A stretch of 45,100 bases of DNA, taken from the NCBI GenBank assembly GCA_017424235.1, contig JAFPAQ010000129.1, positions 1 through 45,100 of the forward strand, given 5' to 3'. A model generated the notes under the pieces. That model made no database searches. It saw nothing but the letters and a program-made list of their open reading frames with translations, and was not told the DNA's origin. This stretch comes from Lachnospiraceae bacterium. Its GTDB lineage: Bacteria; Bacillota; Clostridia; Lachnospirales; Lachnospiraceae. The position numbers were made by a program, and so were the translations under genes. Numbering within the stretch: position 1 is the first letter of the stretch; each line of letters opens with the position of its first letter. Below, one piece after another: positions 8,477 through 18,355 of the stretch.

Positions 8477-9535
8477 TTAATTAATCGCTGTCTGACAGCA
8501 CACTTGACAGGTCGATTCCTGCACTAAGAGTTCGGCTTCAAAGATTATATGCTGATGCTCTCTTTTCCCTGAAATAATATCAAATAAAAGCTTGGTAGTA
8601 TCCTTTGCCATTTCCTCGATTGGCTGTCTTATGGTAGTGAGTGATGGTATTATATAATTCGAAACATCTATACCATCATATCCTGCCAGCGAAACATCCG
8701 AAGGTATACGATATCCTGCTTCAGTAAGTGCCCTTGAGGCTCCTATTGCCAATGCATCTGCAACAGCATACACTGCTGTAAACCTTTGTCCGCTTTCAAT
8801 CAGTTTTTTTGCTGTTCTATATCCATTTTCCATTGAGAAATGACCTATACCATCTTCTGTTGGGAAAATAAGTGCCGGATTTATTTCTATATTATGCTTT
8901 CTGAGTGCATCCTGATATCCCTCAAGACGAAGCATACCAATACTTTTTTCTTCCTGCTCTGCAACTATTATAGCTATATCTTTGTGCCCTAAGCTTATAA
9001 GATATTCTACCATCTTTTCACTTTCTTTTCTATCATCTACACCTATATTTGAAAACATTTTTTTATTCATATTCTCAGGCACAGAACCAACAGTACTAAA
9101 CACAAATGGTACAGTAAGCTTTTTTAATTTTTCATCAGAATGCGAAAAAAGACCTCCAAGAAAAATAATACCACGCAATCTCTTTTCTTTTATTACCTTC
9201 TGGGCAACATCAACCTCGTCTTCATCTGATTCAATATGTAAAAGCTCTAAAGAATAATGCTTCTTATTACATTCTGCTTCTATTACTTTCAACATATCTG
9301 TGAAGAAAGGATTTGAGATTCCTTTTACAAGAACTGCTATTGCTTTTGCATCTACCCTTTTCAAATTTCTGGCACTATTATTAGGAATATATCCATATTC
9401 CTTAATAGTATTCATTATCTTTTCCTTTGTTTCTGCATTAATATCCGGATGATTATTTATTGCTCTGGATACAGTGCTCACACCTACACCACATATTTTA
9501 GCTATATCCTTTATTGTTGGCTCAAACACTTGCAT
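8477..9535 (-). CDS. LacI-family repressor of the maltodextrin gene group
   Basis: A 352-residue LacI/GalR regulator. The N-terminal helix-turn-helix is TIKDIAKICGVGVSTVSRAI (about residues 7-26), followed by the hinge helix with NSARNLKR and a periplasmic-binding-protein-like effector domain (KAIAVLVKGISNPFFTDML to the end). It lies directly downstream of malQ on the same strand, so it probably controls the binding protein-permease-malQ genes in response to an alpha-glucan sugar. Start is ambiguous: the ATG at 9535 abuts a GGAGG, leaving only 3 bases after the next upstream GGGAGG, whereas the GTG at 9529 sits 6 bases after GGAGG. The second may be the real start; the protein would lose two residues. 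Confidence 0.9.
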   Translation of the reverse strand: MQVFEPTIKDIAKICGVGVSTVSRAINNHPDINAETKEKIMNTIKEYGYIPNNSARNLKRVDAKAIAVLVKGISNPFFTDMLKVIEAECNKKHYSLELLHIESDEDEVDVAQKVIKEKRLRGIIFLGGLFSHSDEKLKKLTVPFVFSTVGSVPENMNKKMFSNIGVDDRKESEKMVEYLISLGHKDIAIIVAEQEEKSIGMLRLEGYQDALRKHNIEINPALIFPTEDGIGHFSMENGYRTAKKLIESGQRFTAVYAVADALAIGASRALTEAGYRIPSDVSLAGYDGIDVSNYIIPSLTTIRQPIEEMAKDTTKLLFDIISGKREHQHIIFEAELLVQESTCQVCCQTAIN

Positions 9536-9565
9536 CCTCCTCCCATCTTACATAATTTTTTAATA

Positions 9566-9606
9566 AATACAGGCATTTGCAAAGTAACCTTACAAATGCC
9601 TGTATT
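9566..9606. terminator. Large inverted repeat after malQ, probable terminator
   Basis: A perfect 14-base stem (AATACAGGCATTTG, 9566-9579, with its complement 9593-9606) around a 13-base loop, located between the malQ stop and the lacI-type gene. On the malQ strand it is followed by ATTAAAAAATT, not a clean U-tract, so it may be a weak terminator, a 3'-end stabiliser or a binding site for the neighbouring LacI protein. Confidence 0.6.
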
Positions 9607-9645
9607 ATTTTGCAACTTATTTACAAAAAATGCAACCTTTTTATA

Positions 9646-11166
9646 TTAATTCTTTTTTGAAATCTTTTTAGCTTTTTTTACAGGTGCTTTTGGTGCTCTG
9701 CAGTAAATAGTAGCTAATTCTTTCATATACTTGCAAAGTTCTTCTGTGCAGGCTTCATCATTCATTCGCCATTCCCAGTTTCCACCGAGAGTTGAAGGCG
9801 TATTGATACGAGCTTCGCTGCCAAGTCCAAGATAATCCTGCATAGGAATGATAGCTGTGTCTGCTACACATCCCAAAGCTGTACGAATAAGACTGTCACA
9901 AATGTCCGATGTACGTTTTACATTGAGATATTTCTTGGCAAATCCAATATCCTTTTTGCTCATATATGGAATCCAGCCATTAACTGTATCATTATCATGT
10001 GTACCGGTATAAACAACACAGTTGTTAGTATAGTTATGTGGAAGATAATCGCTTTCCTCTCTTGAGTCAAATGCGAACTGAAGAATCTTCATTCCCGGAT
10101 ATCCTGTCTTCTTAACAAGCTTGATTACGCTTGGAGTAAGAAATCCCAAGTCTTCTGCTATAACAGGACGGTTTCCTAATGTCTTCTTCATAGTTTCAAA
10201 TAACTTATATCCAGGTCCCTGTCTCCACTCACCAAACTCTGCTGTTTGGTCACCATATGGAATTGCCCAGTACTCATCAAAGCCTCTGAAATGATCAATT
10301 CTTACTACATCATAAATCTTGAAACAGAAAGCAAGTCTTCTCATCCACCATGCAAATCCTGTTTCTTCATGATACTCCCACTTGTACAATGGATTTCCCC
10401 ATAACTGACCTGTTGCAGAAAAAGCATCCGGAGGACATCCGGCAACTGCTGTAGGAATATTTTCTTCATCAAGCTGGAAAAGTTCAGGATTTGCCCAAGT
10501 ATCTGCACTGTCAAATGCAACATAGATTGGAATATCTCCTACTATCTGAATTCCCTTTTTATTAGCATAGTTCTTTAATTCTGCCCACTGTGTAGCAAAT
10601 AAATACTGCTGGTAGCTGTAAAATGCGATATCCTGAGCAAATTTCTGCTCATATTCTGCCATTGCCTGAGGTTTGCGAAGTCTGATATCCTCATCCCATT
10701 CAATCCATGAGATTCCACCCAAAGAATCCTTGATTGCCATATACATGGCATAGTCTTTAAGCCACTCTTTGTTCTCTTCTACAAAATCAATATATTCCTG
10801 ATTTTCATTAACGTTCGCTCTCTCAAACGCCATTCTTAATAAATTAAATCTTGTATAGTATATCTTTTCGTAATTGACCTTAACAGGATCGTTTCCATAA
10901 TCAACTGATTCACACTCTTCTTCGGTAAGCAGTCCCTGATCAATAAGCTTATCAAGGCTTATATAATATGGGCTTCCTGCGAAAGTAGAGAATGACTGGT
11001 ATGGAGAATCACCATATCCTGTTGGTCCAAGTGGCAATATCTGCCATAATGACTGACCTGCCTCAGCAAGGAAATCTACAAAATCATAAGCTTCCTTTGA
11101 AAAACCACCAATTCCAAATCTAGATGGTAAACTAGATATTGGCATTAAAACACCACATTTTCTCAT
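9646..11166 (-). CDS. malQ: 4-alpha-glucanotransferase (amylomaltase)
   Basis: GH77 enzyme that disproportionates maltodextrins in the cytoplasm, releasing glucose and lengthening chains for GlgP. Motifs: GVLMPISSLPSRFGIGGF at the N-terminus, GPTGYGDSPYQ, VRIDHFRGFDEYWAIP with the nucleophile Asp, VIAEDLGFLTPSV with the acid/base Glu, and YTGTHDNDTVNGW with the third carboxylate. About 506 residues, normal for the family. I use the ATG at 11166; an in-frame TTG at 11193 would add nine residues that family members lack. The spacing from AAAGG is 12 bases, so the start remains uncertain. A Lys-rich tail (KKAKKISKK) ends the protein. It follows the MalG-type permease by 67 bases. Confidence 0.96.
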   Translation of the reverse strand: MRKCGVLMPISSLPSRFGIGGFSKEAYDFVDFLAEAGQSLWQILPLGPTGYGDSPYQSFSTFAGSPYYISLDKLIDQGLLTEEECESVDYGNDPVKVNYEKIYYTRFNLLRMAFERANVNENQEYIDFVEENKEWLKDYAMYMAIKDSLGGISWIEWDEDIRLRKPQAMAEYEQKFAQDIAFYSYQQYLFATQWAELKNYANKKGIQIVGDIPIYVAFDSADTWANPELFQLDEENIPTAVAGCPPDAFSATGQLWGNPLYKWEYHEETGFAWWMRRLAFCFKIYDVVRIDHFRGFDEYWAIPYGDQTAEFGEWRQGPGYKLFETMKKTLGNRPVIAEDLGFLTPSVIKLVKKTGYPGMKILQFAFDSREESDYLPHNYTNNCVVYTGTHDNDTVNGWIPYMSKKDIGFAKKYLNVKRTSDICDSLIRTALGCVADTAIIPMQDYLGLGSEARINTPSTLGGNWEWRMNDEACTEELCKYMKELATIYCRAPKAPVKKAKKISKKN

Positions 11167-11233
11167 AAAACAACCATGCCTTTCTATACACAATAAATTA
11201 GTACTATATTAATCTTATACACAAATAAATTTT

Positions 11234-12076
11234 TTATCCTTTAACAGCTCCTGCTACTACACCCTCAATAATATATTTCTGACATGCAATGTAGAAAATA
11301 ATAATTGGAACAATTGCCAAGATGATCATAGCCATCATAGCACCCATATCGATTGCACCATATCCACCCTTAAGGTACTGGATCGCAATTGGAATAGTCT
11401 TATATTTCTTAATATCAAGTACAAGGTAAGGAAGAAGGTAGTCATTCCATACCCACATAGCCTCAAGAATTGCTACTGAAATAGCAGTTGGCTTCATAAC
11501 CGGGAATACAATGTTGAAGTATGTCTGAATTGGTGTACATCCATCGATCATTGCAGACTCCTCAATTTCAAGGGGAATAGACTTAACAAATCCACAGAAC
11601 ATAAACACCGCAAGACCTGCACCAAAGCCAAGATATACTATAACAATACCAACCGGATTTCCAAGATGTAACATATCAGCAATCTTAGAAAGTGTGAACA
11701 TTACCATCTGGAAAGGAACAATCATAGAGAATGCAAACAGGTAATACATTCCTGAAGTAACTGCATTTTTTACTCTTGTGATATACCATGCACACATTGA
11801 TGTACATAATACAATCAAAAATACCGAACATACTGTGATGAATAATGAATATCCAAAAGCTCTTGGAAGCTCAATCTTTCTGATACCTTCTATATAGTTT
11901 TCAATACCAACAAATGACTTTGCATTTGGAAGTTCAAAAGGTCTGTTACTAATAAATATTTTTTTCTTAAATGAGTTGTAAAGAACTATGATGATAGGCA
12001 TTACATACACAACTGAAAGTATTGTAAAGAATGCTGTTAATATACCACCATGTTTTGCTTTTCTTACGCTTTCCAT
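11234..12076 (-). CDS. Maltodextrin ABC permease, MalG type
   Basis: Inner permease subunit of a CUT1 carbohydrate importer, 280 residues with six predicted helices, the first at about 12-32 (GILTAFFTILSVVYVMPIII). The EAA loop that docks the ATPase is IEESAMIDGCTPIQTYFNIVFPVMKP. The C-terminus IIEGVVAGAVKG is typical of MalG. Its ATG overlaps the stop of the MalF-type gene (TAATG at 12076), indicating translational coupling. No ATPase gene is present in the cluster; a shared MsmX/MalK-type ATPase encoded elsewhere is the usual solution in Firmicutes. Confidence 0.93.
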   Translation of the reverse strand: MESVRKAKHGGILTAFFTILSVVYVMPIIIVLYNSFKKKIFISNRPFELPNAKSFVGIENYIEGIRKIELPRAFGYSLFITVCSVFLIVLCTSMCAWYITRVKNAVTSGMYYLFAFSMIVPFQMVMFTLSKIADMLHLGNPVGIVIVYLGFGAGLAVFMFCGFVKSIPLEIEESAMIDGCTPIQTYFNIVFPVMKPTAISVAILEAMWVWNDYLLPYLVLDIKKYKTIPIAIQYLKGGYGAIDMGAMMAMIILAIVPIIIFYIACQKYIIEGVVAGAVKG

Positions 12077-12918
12077 TATGCCTGCACCTCCTTACTGGTT
12101 GTAGCTTTAAGCTGTACAATTGCAATAACAGCTACCAGAATAAAGAATATAACTGCCTTTGCCTGACCTACACCTTCCCAGCCTTGTCTGGTATAGAATG
12201 TATTGTAAATGTTAAGAGCAAGCATTTCTGATTTGTTAGAAGGCTCACCGGCTGTAAGAGCAAGGTTCTGGTCAAATAATTTGAAGCCGTTTGTAAGTGT
12301 CAGGAATGAACAGATTGTGATTGATGGCATAACCATTGGAAGTGTTACATTCTTAAGTAACTGAATATTGTTTGCTCCATCAATCTTAGCTGCTTCAATA
12401 AGTTCTCCAGGTATATTCTGAATACCTGCTATATAAATAATCATCATGTAACCTACCTGCTGCCAGCACATAAGTATGATCAAGCCCCAGAAACCGTAAG
12501 AAGAACTAAATGTAAGAGTTCTGTCAAAATTGGCAAGCACACCGTTTAATATAAGCTGCCATATATAACCAAGGATGATACCACCGATAAGGTTAGGCAT
12601 GAAGAATACTGTTCTGAATATATTTGTTCCTTTGATACCTTTTGTCAGTAACATAGCTACTGCAAAAGCAAGTATATTAATAAATAAAACTGATACTATC
12701 GTAAATAAAGCTGTATACCAGAGTGAATGAATAAATGTCTCATCACCCCATATTCTGATATAGTTTTTCAAACCAACGAATTTGGAGTCTGTAACTGTTG
12801 TAAACTCACAAAATGAAAGATAAACACCCATTATAAACGGGATAATAAAACCAATAACAAATGCTGCAAATGTAGGTAATGCGAATATTGGAAAATATCT
12901 CTTAATCGCTTTCTCCAT
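12076..12918 (-). CDS. Maltodextrin ABC permease, MalF type
   Basis: Partner permease of the CUT1 importer; 280 residues, six helices, lacking the extra N-terminal helices and P2 loop of E. coli MalF, as in other Firmicutes. The EAA loop reads LIEAAKIDGANNIQLLKNVTLPMVMP. It lies 138 bases downstream of the binding-protein gene, with a stem-loop in that gap, and overlaps the MalG-type gene by one base. Substrate is inferred as maltodextrin from the adjacent malQ and LacI genes, not from the permease sequence itself. Confidence 0.93.
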   Translation of the reverse strand: MEKAIKRYFPIFALPTFAAFVIGFIIPFIMGVYLSFCEFTTVTDSKFVGLKNYIRIWGDETFIHSLWYTALFTIVSVLFINILAFAVAMLLTKGIKGTNIFRTVFFMPNLIGGIILGYIWQLILNGVLANFDRTLTFSSSYGFWGLIILMCWQQVGYMMIIYIAGIQNIPGELIEAAKIDGANNIQLLKNVTLPMVMPSITICSFLTLTNGFKLFDQNLALTAGEPSNKSEMLALNIYNTFYTRQGWEGVGQAKAVIFFILVAVIAIVQLKATTSKEVQA

Positions 12919-12980
12919 AATTTTCTCCTTCTAAAATAGCCTCACACACATGGAATTTTCTGTTTCTTTTTTCATTATAA

Positions 12981-13004
12981 GAGGGCGGCAAGATTACCAC
13001 CCTC
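12981..13004 (-). promoter_or_regulatory. Intercistronic stem-loop after binding-protein gene
   Basis: GAGGGTGG pairs with CCGCCCTC (one G-U pair) around an 8-base loop on the minus strand. No proper U-tract follows (TTATAATG). It is placed where binding-protein operons often carry a stabilising or partly terminating hairpin that gives more binding protein than permease. Confidence 0.5.
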
Positions 13005-13056
13005 CTACAAATTAAGTCTTATGTTTTATGAAAATAAAGTTTGATGGTCTATATTA

Positions 13057-14469
13057 TTATTCAGCCTTTGTAGCTGCGATTTCTTCTGCCCATCCGTCAA
13101 CGAACTTAGTAACAACTGTATCCCAGTCACCTGTTCCCTGTGCATACTCTAAGAGTGCACTACCAACACCGTTCTTCCAGTTCTCAGAAGGCATTGTTGT
13201 AAATGTCCAAGAAACTGATGTCTTGCCAGCTGATACATAATCATTAGCAATGTTGATAAGTGGATTGCTTGCCGGATAGTTATCAAATGCCTTGAATGGA
13301 GAAACAAATCCCATTTCGCCTGAAAGTGCTGAGCATCCTTCATCACTTGTTACAACCCAGTTAAGGAAGTCAAGTGTTGCTTTAATATCATCTTCTGATG
13401 CATTCTTGTTTACACACCAGTAGTTCTCACTACCTGTACAAAGTCCCTGATTTTCTTCACCTTCTGCTCCGATGTAGATAGGAAGCATTCCAAGTGACTC
13501 ATCAGCCATACCATTTGAACTTAAATCACCATAAGCCCATGTACCATTCTGATAAAATACTGCTTCACCAAGTGCGAACTCTGCTGTAGCATCCTCACCT
13601 GTTTTGCTTGATAATACTGTTGGAGCACATGTTGCATCTGTAATGTATAAATCCCAAATGTTCTTGTAGTTATCTAAGTATGTACCCTTGATAGCATCTG
13701 TTGATCCAATTCCGTCTGCCTTGTATTCATAGTAGATTGGAAGGTTTGCAAGATGTGTCTTAAATCTCCAGTCAGAGCTTGAATCCATACCAGCTGATGT
13801 GAATGCACCCTTTACTCCAAGATCATCTTTGTTTTCCTGAATGCTGTCTGCAACTGCTTTTAATTTATCAAAGCTGTTGATTTCATCAACGCTCTTTACT
13901 ACTGCGTAGTCTTTTCCAAAGTAATCATTTAAGATATCTGCATTGTAGATGATACCATATGTCTCTACAACATAAGCAATACCCTTAACTTCATCGCCTT
14001 CTTTTAATACGAAGTCATCACTCTTAACCTGGCTGTAGATATCTGATGAAGAAAGATCATAGCAGTAATCTTTCCATGTGCTTAATCCAACCGGTCCGTT
14101 AACCTGGAAAAGTGTAGGAGCTTCTGTCTTAGCGATTTCTGACTTAAGTGTTGACTCATATGTTCCTGAAGCTGCTGTCTGAACTGCTACTTCAACGCCT
14201 GTCTGTTCTGTATATTTAGCTGCTAATGCTTCCCAAGCCTGTGCCTGCTCCGGTTTGAAGTTTAAGTAATAAACTTTACCATTTCCTGTTGCAGTCTCAT
14301 CTGCTTTGTCAGCTGTTGCTGTATCTGTGTTATCAGCAGCCTGCTCTGTCTTTGTCTCTGTGTTATCTGCTGCAGGAGTAGTTGTAGCTGTGTCCTTAGC
14401 TCCACATCCTGTAATAACTGATGCAACCATAGCTGCACTTAATACTGCGCTTAATAATTTCTTCTTCAT
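13057..14469 (-). CDS. Maltodextrin-binding lipoprotein (family 1 solute-binding protein)
   Basis: A 470-residue extracellular binding protein. The signal peptide ends in the lipobox VITGC with Cys22 as the lipidation site, followed by a Thr/Asp/Ala-rich linker to about residue 65 that spaces the domain from the membrane. The core begins KVYYLNFKPEQAQAWEALAA and has the SBP_bac_1 pattern, including ALGEAVFYQNGTWAYGDL and a C-terminal AEEIAATKAE helix. It is the first gene of the transporter operon, behind a strong promoter with repressor-like repeats. GAGG lies 9 bases before the ATG. Maltodextrin specificity is inferred from the neighbours. Confidence 0.95.
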   Translation of the reverse strand: MKKKLLSAVLSAAMVASVITGCGAKDTATTTPAADNTETKTEQAADNTDTATADKADETATGNGKVYYLNFKPEQAQAWEALAAKYTEQTGVEVAVQTAASGTYESTLKSEIAKTEAPTLFQVNGPVGLSTWKDYCYDLSSSDIYSQVKSDDFVLKEGDEVKGIAYVVETYGIIYNADILNDYFGKDYAVVKSVDEINSFDKLKAVADSIQENKDDLGVKGAFTSAGMDSSSDWRFKTHLANLPIYYEYKADGIGSTDAIKGTYLDNYKNIWDLYITDATCAPTVLSSKTGEDATAEFALGEAVFYQNGTWAYGDLSSNGMADESLGMLPIYIGAEGEENQGLCTGSENYWCVNKNASEDDIKATLDFLNWVVTSDEGCSALSGEMGFVSPFKAFDNYPASNPLINIANDYVSAGKTSVSWTFTTMPSENWKNGVGSALLEYAQGTGDWDTVVTKFVDGWAEEIAATKAE

Positions 14470-14612
14470 AAATTAATACCTCTTTCTTTGTAGCTTTCCA
14501 AGAAAGCCACTCCCTTTTATTGTTTACTGTAACCCTTACCAGTCTTTGACATTTCCTTTAACTGATACTGTCAAAACTCCTAAAGCCATACCTTTATGGT
14601 ATCGTTGTCGGC

Positions 14613-14645
14613 ACCGTTTTCGGTATCGGTATCGGTAACGTTTCC
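14613..14645 (-). promoter_or_regulatory. Operator-like repeats downstream of the maltodextrin promoter
   Basis: Three exact tandem copies of TCGGTA (14620-14637) overlap two imperfect palindromes with a LacI-like centre: ACCGTTTTCGGT (14613-14624) and GGTAACGTTTCC (14634-14645, 5 of 6 positions symmetric about CG). They lie just downstream of the predicted transcript start, a position suited to repression by the LacI protein at 8477-9535. Which half-sites are used cannot be decided by eye. Confidence 0.55.
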
Positions 14646-14658
14646 AACTGATGAGGCT

Positions 14659-14687
14659 ATAATATCATCTTATACAATTTATTTCAA
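14659..14687 (-). promoter_or_regulatory. Sigma-A promoter of the maltodextrin transporter operon
   Basis: On the minus strand TTGAAA (14682-14687) and TATTAT (14659-14664) are separated by 17 bases. The predicted start near 14652 leaves a leader of about 180 bases before the binding-protein ATG, containing the operator-like repeats and two small hairpins. Confidence 0.75.
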
Positions 14688-14691
14688 GCGT

Positions 14692-14928
14692 TTTTTACTA
14701 TTAAATGTAAAATTGTCATTTATAGACTATTGCACATTCACTTTTTTATGCATATATTACAATATTTTTCTCCATTCAAAAATCTGGTTCCTTTAACACG
14801 ACTTACAAACTATAAAAGTTGCCTATTAGCGCTTATTCTTAAACACTAATTTTTTTACAGAAATTTTCGTAAAGTTTCAAGTTTCCAGGCTGATGCAAGA
14901 GAGTGCCCTAGATGGTCTTTCATCATAT
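14692..14928. other. AT-rich intergenic stretch
   Basis: Between the transporter promoter and the glgP terminator. No reading frame with a ribosome binding site, no strong hairpin and no clear promoter is seen. Confidence 0.5.
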
Positions 14929-14967
14929 AAAAAAAGTAGCGCATGCTACGCATACACTACTTTTTTT
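14929..14967. terminator. Intrinsic terminator after glgP
   Basis: A seven-A run and GTAG at 14929-14939 pair with CTAC and seven T at 14957-14967. The interior GTATGC/GCATGC-type pairing extends the stem to about 12 base pairs plus the A/T arms. It lies 8 bases after the glgP stop; the A/T symmetry makes it potentially bidirectional. Confidence 0.88.
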
Positions 14968-14974
14968 ATCATAA

Positions 14975-17245
14975 TTATTTAAGTTTCCAGATATCTCTAT
15001 TGTATTCAGCGATAGTACGGTCTGATGAGAAGAAGCCTGCTTTTGCAATGTTAACAAGCATCATCTTCTTCCACTTAGCCTCATCCTTGTAATCTTCAAA
15101 CATCTTATCCTTTGTCTTGATGTAATCTTCAAGATCAAGCAATGTCATGAACCAGTCTTTGTTGATAAGTTCTTTCTGAAGTCTTACAAGACGCTCTTCA
15201 TTACCTACTGCAAGTGCTTCCTTGCTGGTGATAAAATCTATAGCTTCTTTAATTACACTGCTCTTCTTGTAGAAGTCTTTTGAAACATAGTCAGCTTTAG
15301 CATAATGCTCGATAACCTGCTCTGACTTCTCACCAAATACATAGATATTCTCATCACCTACAAGATCATTAATCTCAACGTTAGCACCGTCACTTGTACC
15401 AAGAGTTACTGCACCGTTTAACATGAACTTCATGTTACCTGTACCAGAAGCCTCCTTAGATGCAAGAGAAATCTGCTCAGAGATATCACATGCAGGGATA
15501 AGCTTCTCAGCATAGCTTACATTGTAGTTCTCTACCATTACAACCTTCATGTAATCCTTAACGTCAGGATCATTGTTAACGATTTCCTGTAATACAAGGA
15601 GTAAATGGATAATATCCTGTGCAATTATATAAGCTGGTGCTGCCTTTGCGCCAAAGATAAATGTGATAGGTGTAGAAGGCTTCTTACCTGCTTTGATCTC
15701 AAGGTATTTATGAATGATATATAAAGCATTCATCTGCTGACGTTTGTACTCATGAAGTCTCTTGATCTGAATATCATAGATAGACTCCGGATTGATATCC
15801 TGTCCTTCGTTCTCTTTGATATATTCTGCAAGAGCTGCTTTTTTGCTCTTCTTGATATCTTTGATCTGAGAAAGGAGCTTATCATCATCGATGAACTCTA
15901 ATAATTTCTCTAATTCATCTGCGTTCTTCTTGTATCCATCACCAATAGCATTGCTGATGCATGCAGCAAGTTCTCTGTTACATGATAATAACCATCTTCT
16001 GAAAGTAATACCATTTGTCTTATTATTGAACTTCTCAGGATAAATCTTATAGAAATGATTCAATTCTGTATCCTTTAAGATTTCTGTATGGATAGCTGCA
16101 ACACCGTTTACTGAGAATCCGTAATGAATATCGATATGAGCCATGTGTACTCTCATTTCCTTATCGATAATCTGTACCTTTGGATCATCATATTTGATAG
16201 ATGCTCTCTTATCTAACTCCCAGATGATTGGCATAAGCTGTGGAACAACCTTCTGGAGATACTTAACCGGCCATTTCTCTAATGCTTCTGCAAGAATTGT
16301 ATGGTTTGTATACGCACAAGTCTTGCTTACTACGTCAATTGCCTCATCAATATCAAAGCCCTCTTCTTCTGTAAGGATTCTGATAAGCTCAGGAATAACC
16401 ATTGTAGGATGTGTATCATTAATCTGGATTACAGCATGATCATACATCTTGTGAAGGTCATATCCGTTATCCTTCATTTCCTTTAAGATAAGCTGTGCTC
16501 CATTACATACCATGAAGTACTGCTGGTAAATACGAAGCTGCTGTCCTGCTTCATCAGAATCATCCGGATAAAGGAATAATGTAAGGTTTTTGTCAATATC
16601 GCTCTTATCAAAATCGATACCATCTTCAACAATGCTCTCATCGATGGTTTCTATATCAAATAAATGTAATTTGTTTACTCCCTGCTCATATCCGATAACG
16701 TCGATATCATATAATCTTGACATTACCTTCTTCTTTCCGAAATATACAGGGAAAGTAATATCTGTCTTTGTAAGCCATGACTGAGCTTCGATCCAGTCAT
16801 TCTTTTCAGCTGTCTGCTGTCTGTCTTTGAATACCTGTTTAAAAAGACCAAAGTGATAATTAAGTCCGATACCATCTCCAGGTAATCCAAGGCTTGCAAT
16901 TGAATCAAGGAAACAAGCAGCTAAACGACCAAGTCCACCATTACCAAGTGATGGTTCCGGCTCAACCTCTTCGATAACACTGAGTTCTTTTCCTTCCTCT
17001 TTAAGAGCTGCCTCTAACTCATCATAAATACCAAGATTAATAAGATTGTTTGATAAAAGCTTTCCGATAAGGAACTCTGCTGAAATGTAGTATACCTTCT
17101 TTGTTCCCTTAATCTGTCCTTTACCATTCATCATATCCTTTGTCATATTAAGGATTGCGAAGTAAAGCTGGCTGTTGTCAAGCTCTTTGATGCTCTTACC
17201 ATACATTTTCTGAGTTACTGCTTCTAAATTTGTTTTTACGCTCAT
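14975..17245 (-). CDS. glgP: Glycogen/maltodextrin phosphorylase
   Basis: GT35 enzyme that phosphorolyses alpha-1,4-glucan to glucose 1-phosphate. 756 residues, at the short end for the family. Motifs: [46 protein letters not shown]-type region [31 protein letters not shown], and [20 protein letters not shown] in which Lys606 is the pyridoxal-phosphate lysine. The AGGAGGG site lies 6 bases before the ATG. It is 40 bases downstream of a LacI-type gene on the same strand, so it is likely cotranscribed with and controlled by that regulator, separately from malQ. Whether the substrate is stored glycogen or imported maltodextrin is open. Confidence 0.96.
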   Translation of the reverse strand: MSVKTNLEAVTQKMYGKSIKELDNSQLYFAILNMTKDMMNGKGQIKGTKKVYYISAEFLIGKLLSNNLINLGIYDELEAALKEEGKELSVIEEVEPEPSLGNGGLGRLAACFLDSIASLGLPGDGIGLNYHFGLFKQVFKDRQQTAEKNDWIEAQSWLTKTDITFPVYFGKKKVMSRLYDIDVIGYEQGVNKLHLFDIETIDESIVEDGIDFDKSDIDKNLTLFLYPDDSDEAGQQLRIYQQYFMVCNGAQLILKEMKDNGYDLHKMYDHAVIQINDTHPTMVIPELIRILTEEEGFDIDEAIDVVSKTCAYTNHTILAEALEKWPVKYLQKVVPQLMPIIWELDKRASIKYDDPKVQIIDKEMRVHMAHIDIHYGFSVNGVAAIHTEILKDTELNHFYKIYPEKFNNKTNGITFRRWLLSCNRELAACISNAIGDGYKKNADELEKLLEFIDDDKLLSQIKDIKKSKKAALAEYIKENEGQDINPESIYDIQIKRLHEYKRQQMNALYIIHKYLEIKAGKKPSTPITFIFGAKAAPAYIIAQDIIHLLLVLQEIVNNDPDVKDYMKVVMVENYNVSYAEKLIPACDISEQISLASKEASGTGNMKFMLNGAVTLGTSDGANVEINDLVGDENIYVFGEKSEQVIEHYAKADYVSKDFYKKSSVIKEAIDFITSKEALAVGNEERLVRLQKELINKDWFMTLLDLEDYIKTKDKMFEDYKDEAKWKKMMLVNIAKAGFFSSDRTIAEYNRDIWKLK

Positions 17246-17285
17246 TTTAGCCCTCCTAAAAATAATTAAAAATAATATTGAAACA

Positions 17286-18275
17286 TTATGAAATTACATC
17301 TAAATACTGTATTCTTATCAGTTCATGTGGCATGATTATATCTCTGCCACACTCTCCGTCCATTAATCTTGACAGCTCCTCAACTGCCGTAGCAGCGATT
17401 TTTTGAAAATCCTGCCTGACTGTGTGCATCTGCTTTCCTGCATATCCCATCAGTCCTATACCATCAAAGCCGCATACCGGTCTGAATATATCCATGTCAA
17501 TCAATGCCTTCATGGCTCCTATGGCCATAAGGTCAGAAGCACATATTATGGCATCTTTCTTTTTGGCATACTGCATTGTGATCTTTCTAGCTTCCAGTTC
17601 ACTGAAATTACCCACTCTTGTAAAAAGAGACAGACCTGATTCCTGTGCAAGTTTTTTCATTCCCTGCAACCTCTGATCTGAGACATATCCATTCTTTTTT
17701 CCGGAAATATACAATATCTTTTTTGACTTGGTTTCTGTAATAAAGTTCTTTGCCACTTCATACTGAGCCAGCATATTATCCACATGAATACTTGAAGTAT
17801 TTTCTGACATAACCGGAGCATCGATAAGCACCACCTTGAATTTACCACTTTTTATCAGCTTATGTAGGATTGTATCCTGCTTGGAAAGACCACATATGAT
17901 TAGTCCTTCTATACTCTGCGATTGAAAATAACGTATTATCTCTTCCATATTCATTTCCTGAATCATGGTAAAAAATACAGTTATTATATCAACATTTATT
18001 TCCTTAGCACGATTAATGGCTCCTACTATGTACTGCATAGGTATTTCGTCAACCTTCTGTACATGTCTGTTCACATCAAGCAACAGTGCCATTCTTCCGG
18101 TTTTTTTGGAAGATAAGGCAGATGCAATACTATTGGGAACAAATCCAAGCTTTTCGATTGCCGAATTAACCTTTTGTCTGGTGTTCTCGCTGACATTAGG
18201 GTAATGGTTAAGCACCTTTGAGACTGTGGAAATAGCTACACCTGCCTCTTTTGCCACATCTCTTATCGATACCAT
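17286..18275 (-). CDS. LacI-family regulator preceding glgP
   Basis: A 329-residue LacI/GalR protein with helix-turn-helix [20 protein letters not shown] (residues 3-22), hinge segment [10 protein letters not shown], and a sugar-binding domain that runs to the C-terminus. It is distinct from the 8477-9535 regulator. A perfect 26-base double operator lies in its promoter region, so it is probably autoregulated together with the downstream glgP. The central ACGT and GAAAACGTTTTC half-sites match the consensus for this family, which overlaps with CcpA cre sites; the protein could be a local regulator or share sites with CcpA. Confidence 0.93.
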   Translation of the reverse strand: MVSIRDVAKEAGVAISTVSKVLNHYPNVSENTRQKVNSAIEKLGFVPNSIASALSSKKTGRMALLLDVNRHVQKVDEIPMQYIVGAINRAKEINVDIITVFFTMIQEMNMEEIIRYFQSQSIEGLIICGLSKQDTILHKLIKSGKFKVVLIDAPVMSENTSSIHVDNMLAQYEVAKNFITETKSKKILYISGKKNGYVSDQRLQGMKKLAQESGLSLFTRVGNFSELEARKITMQYAKKKDAIICASDLMAIGAMKALIDMDIFRPVCGFDGIGLMGYAGKQMHTVRQDFQKIAATAVEELSRLMDGECGRDIIMPHELIRIQYLDVIS

Positions 18276-18315
18276 TAAATTACCTACCTTAAAATTGCTA
18301 CATCCTGCTGTTTAA

Positions 18316-18341
18316 GAAAACGTTTTCTAGAAAACGTTTTC
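18316..18341. promoter_or_regulatory. Perfect tandem LacI-type double operator
   Basis: Two identical 12-base palindromes GAAAACGTTTTC, at 18316-18327 and 18330-18341, are joined by TA so that all 26 bases form one perfect palindrome. Centre-to-centre distance is 14 bases. It sits 41 bases upstream of the lacI-type start, over a possible TTGTAT/TAGAAA promoter. Confidence 0.85.
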
Positions 18342-18355
18342 TATATCATACAATA

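Noticed and set aside
18316..18341. Palindrome as an intrinsic terminator
   Set aside because: No U-tract follows on either strand, and the 12-base halves match LacI/cre operator consensus.
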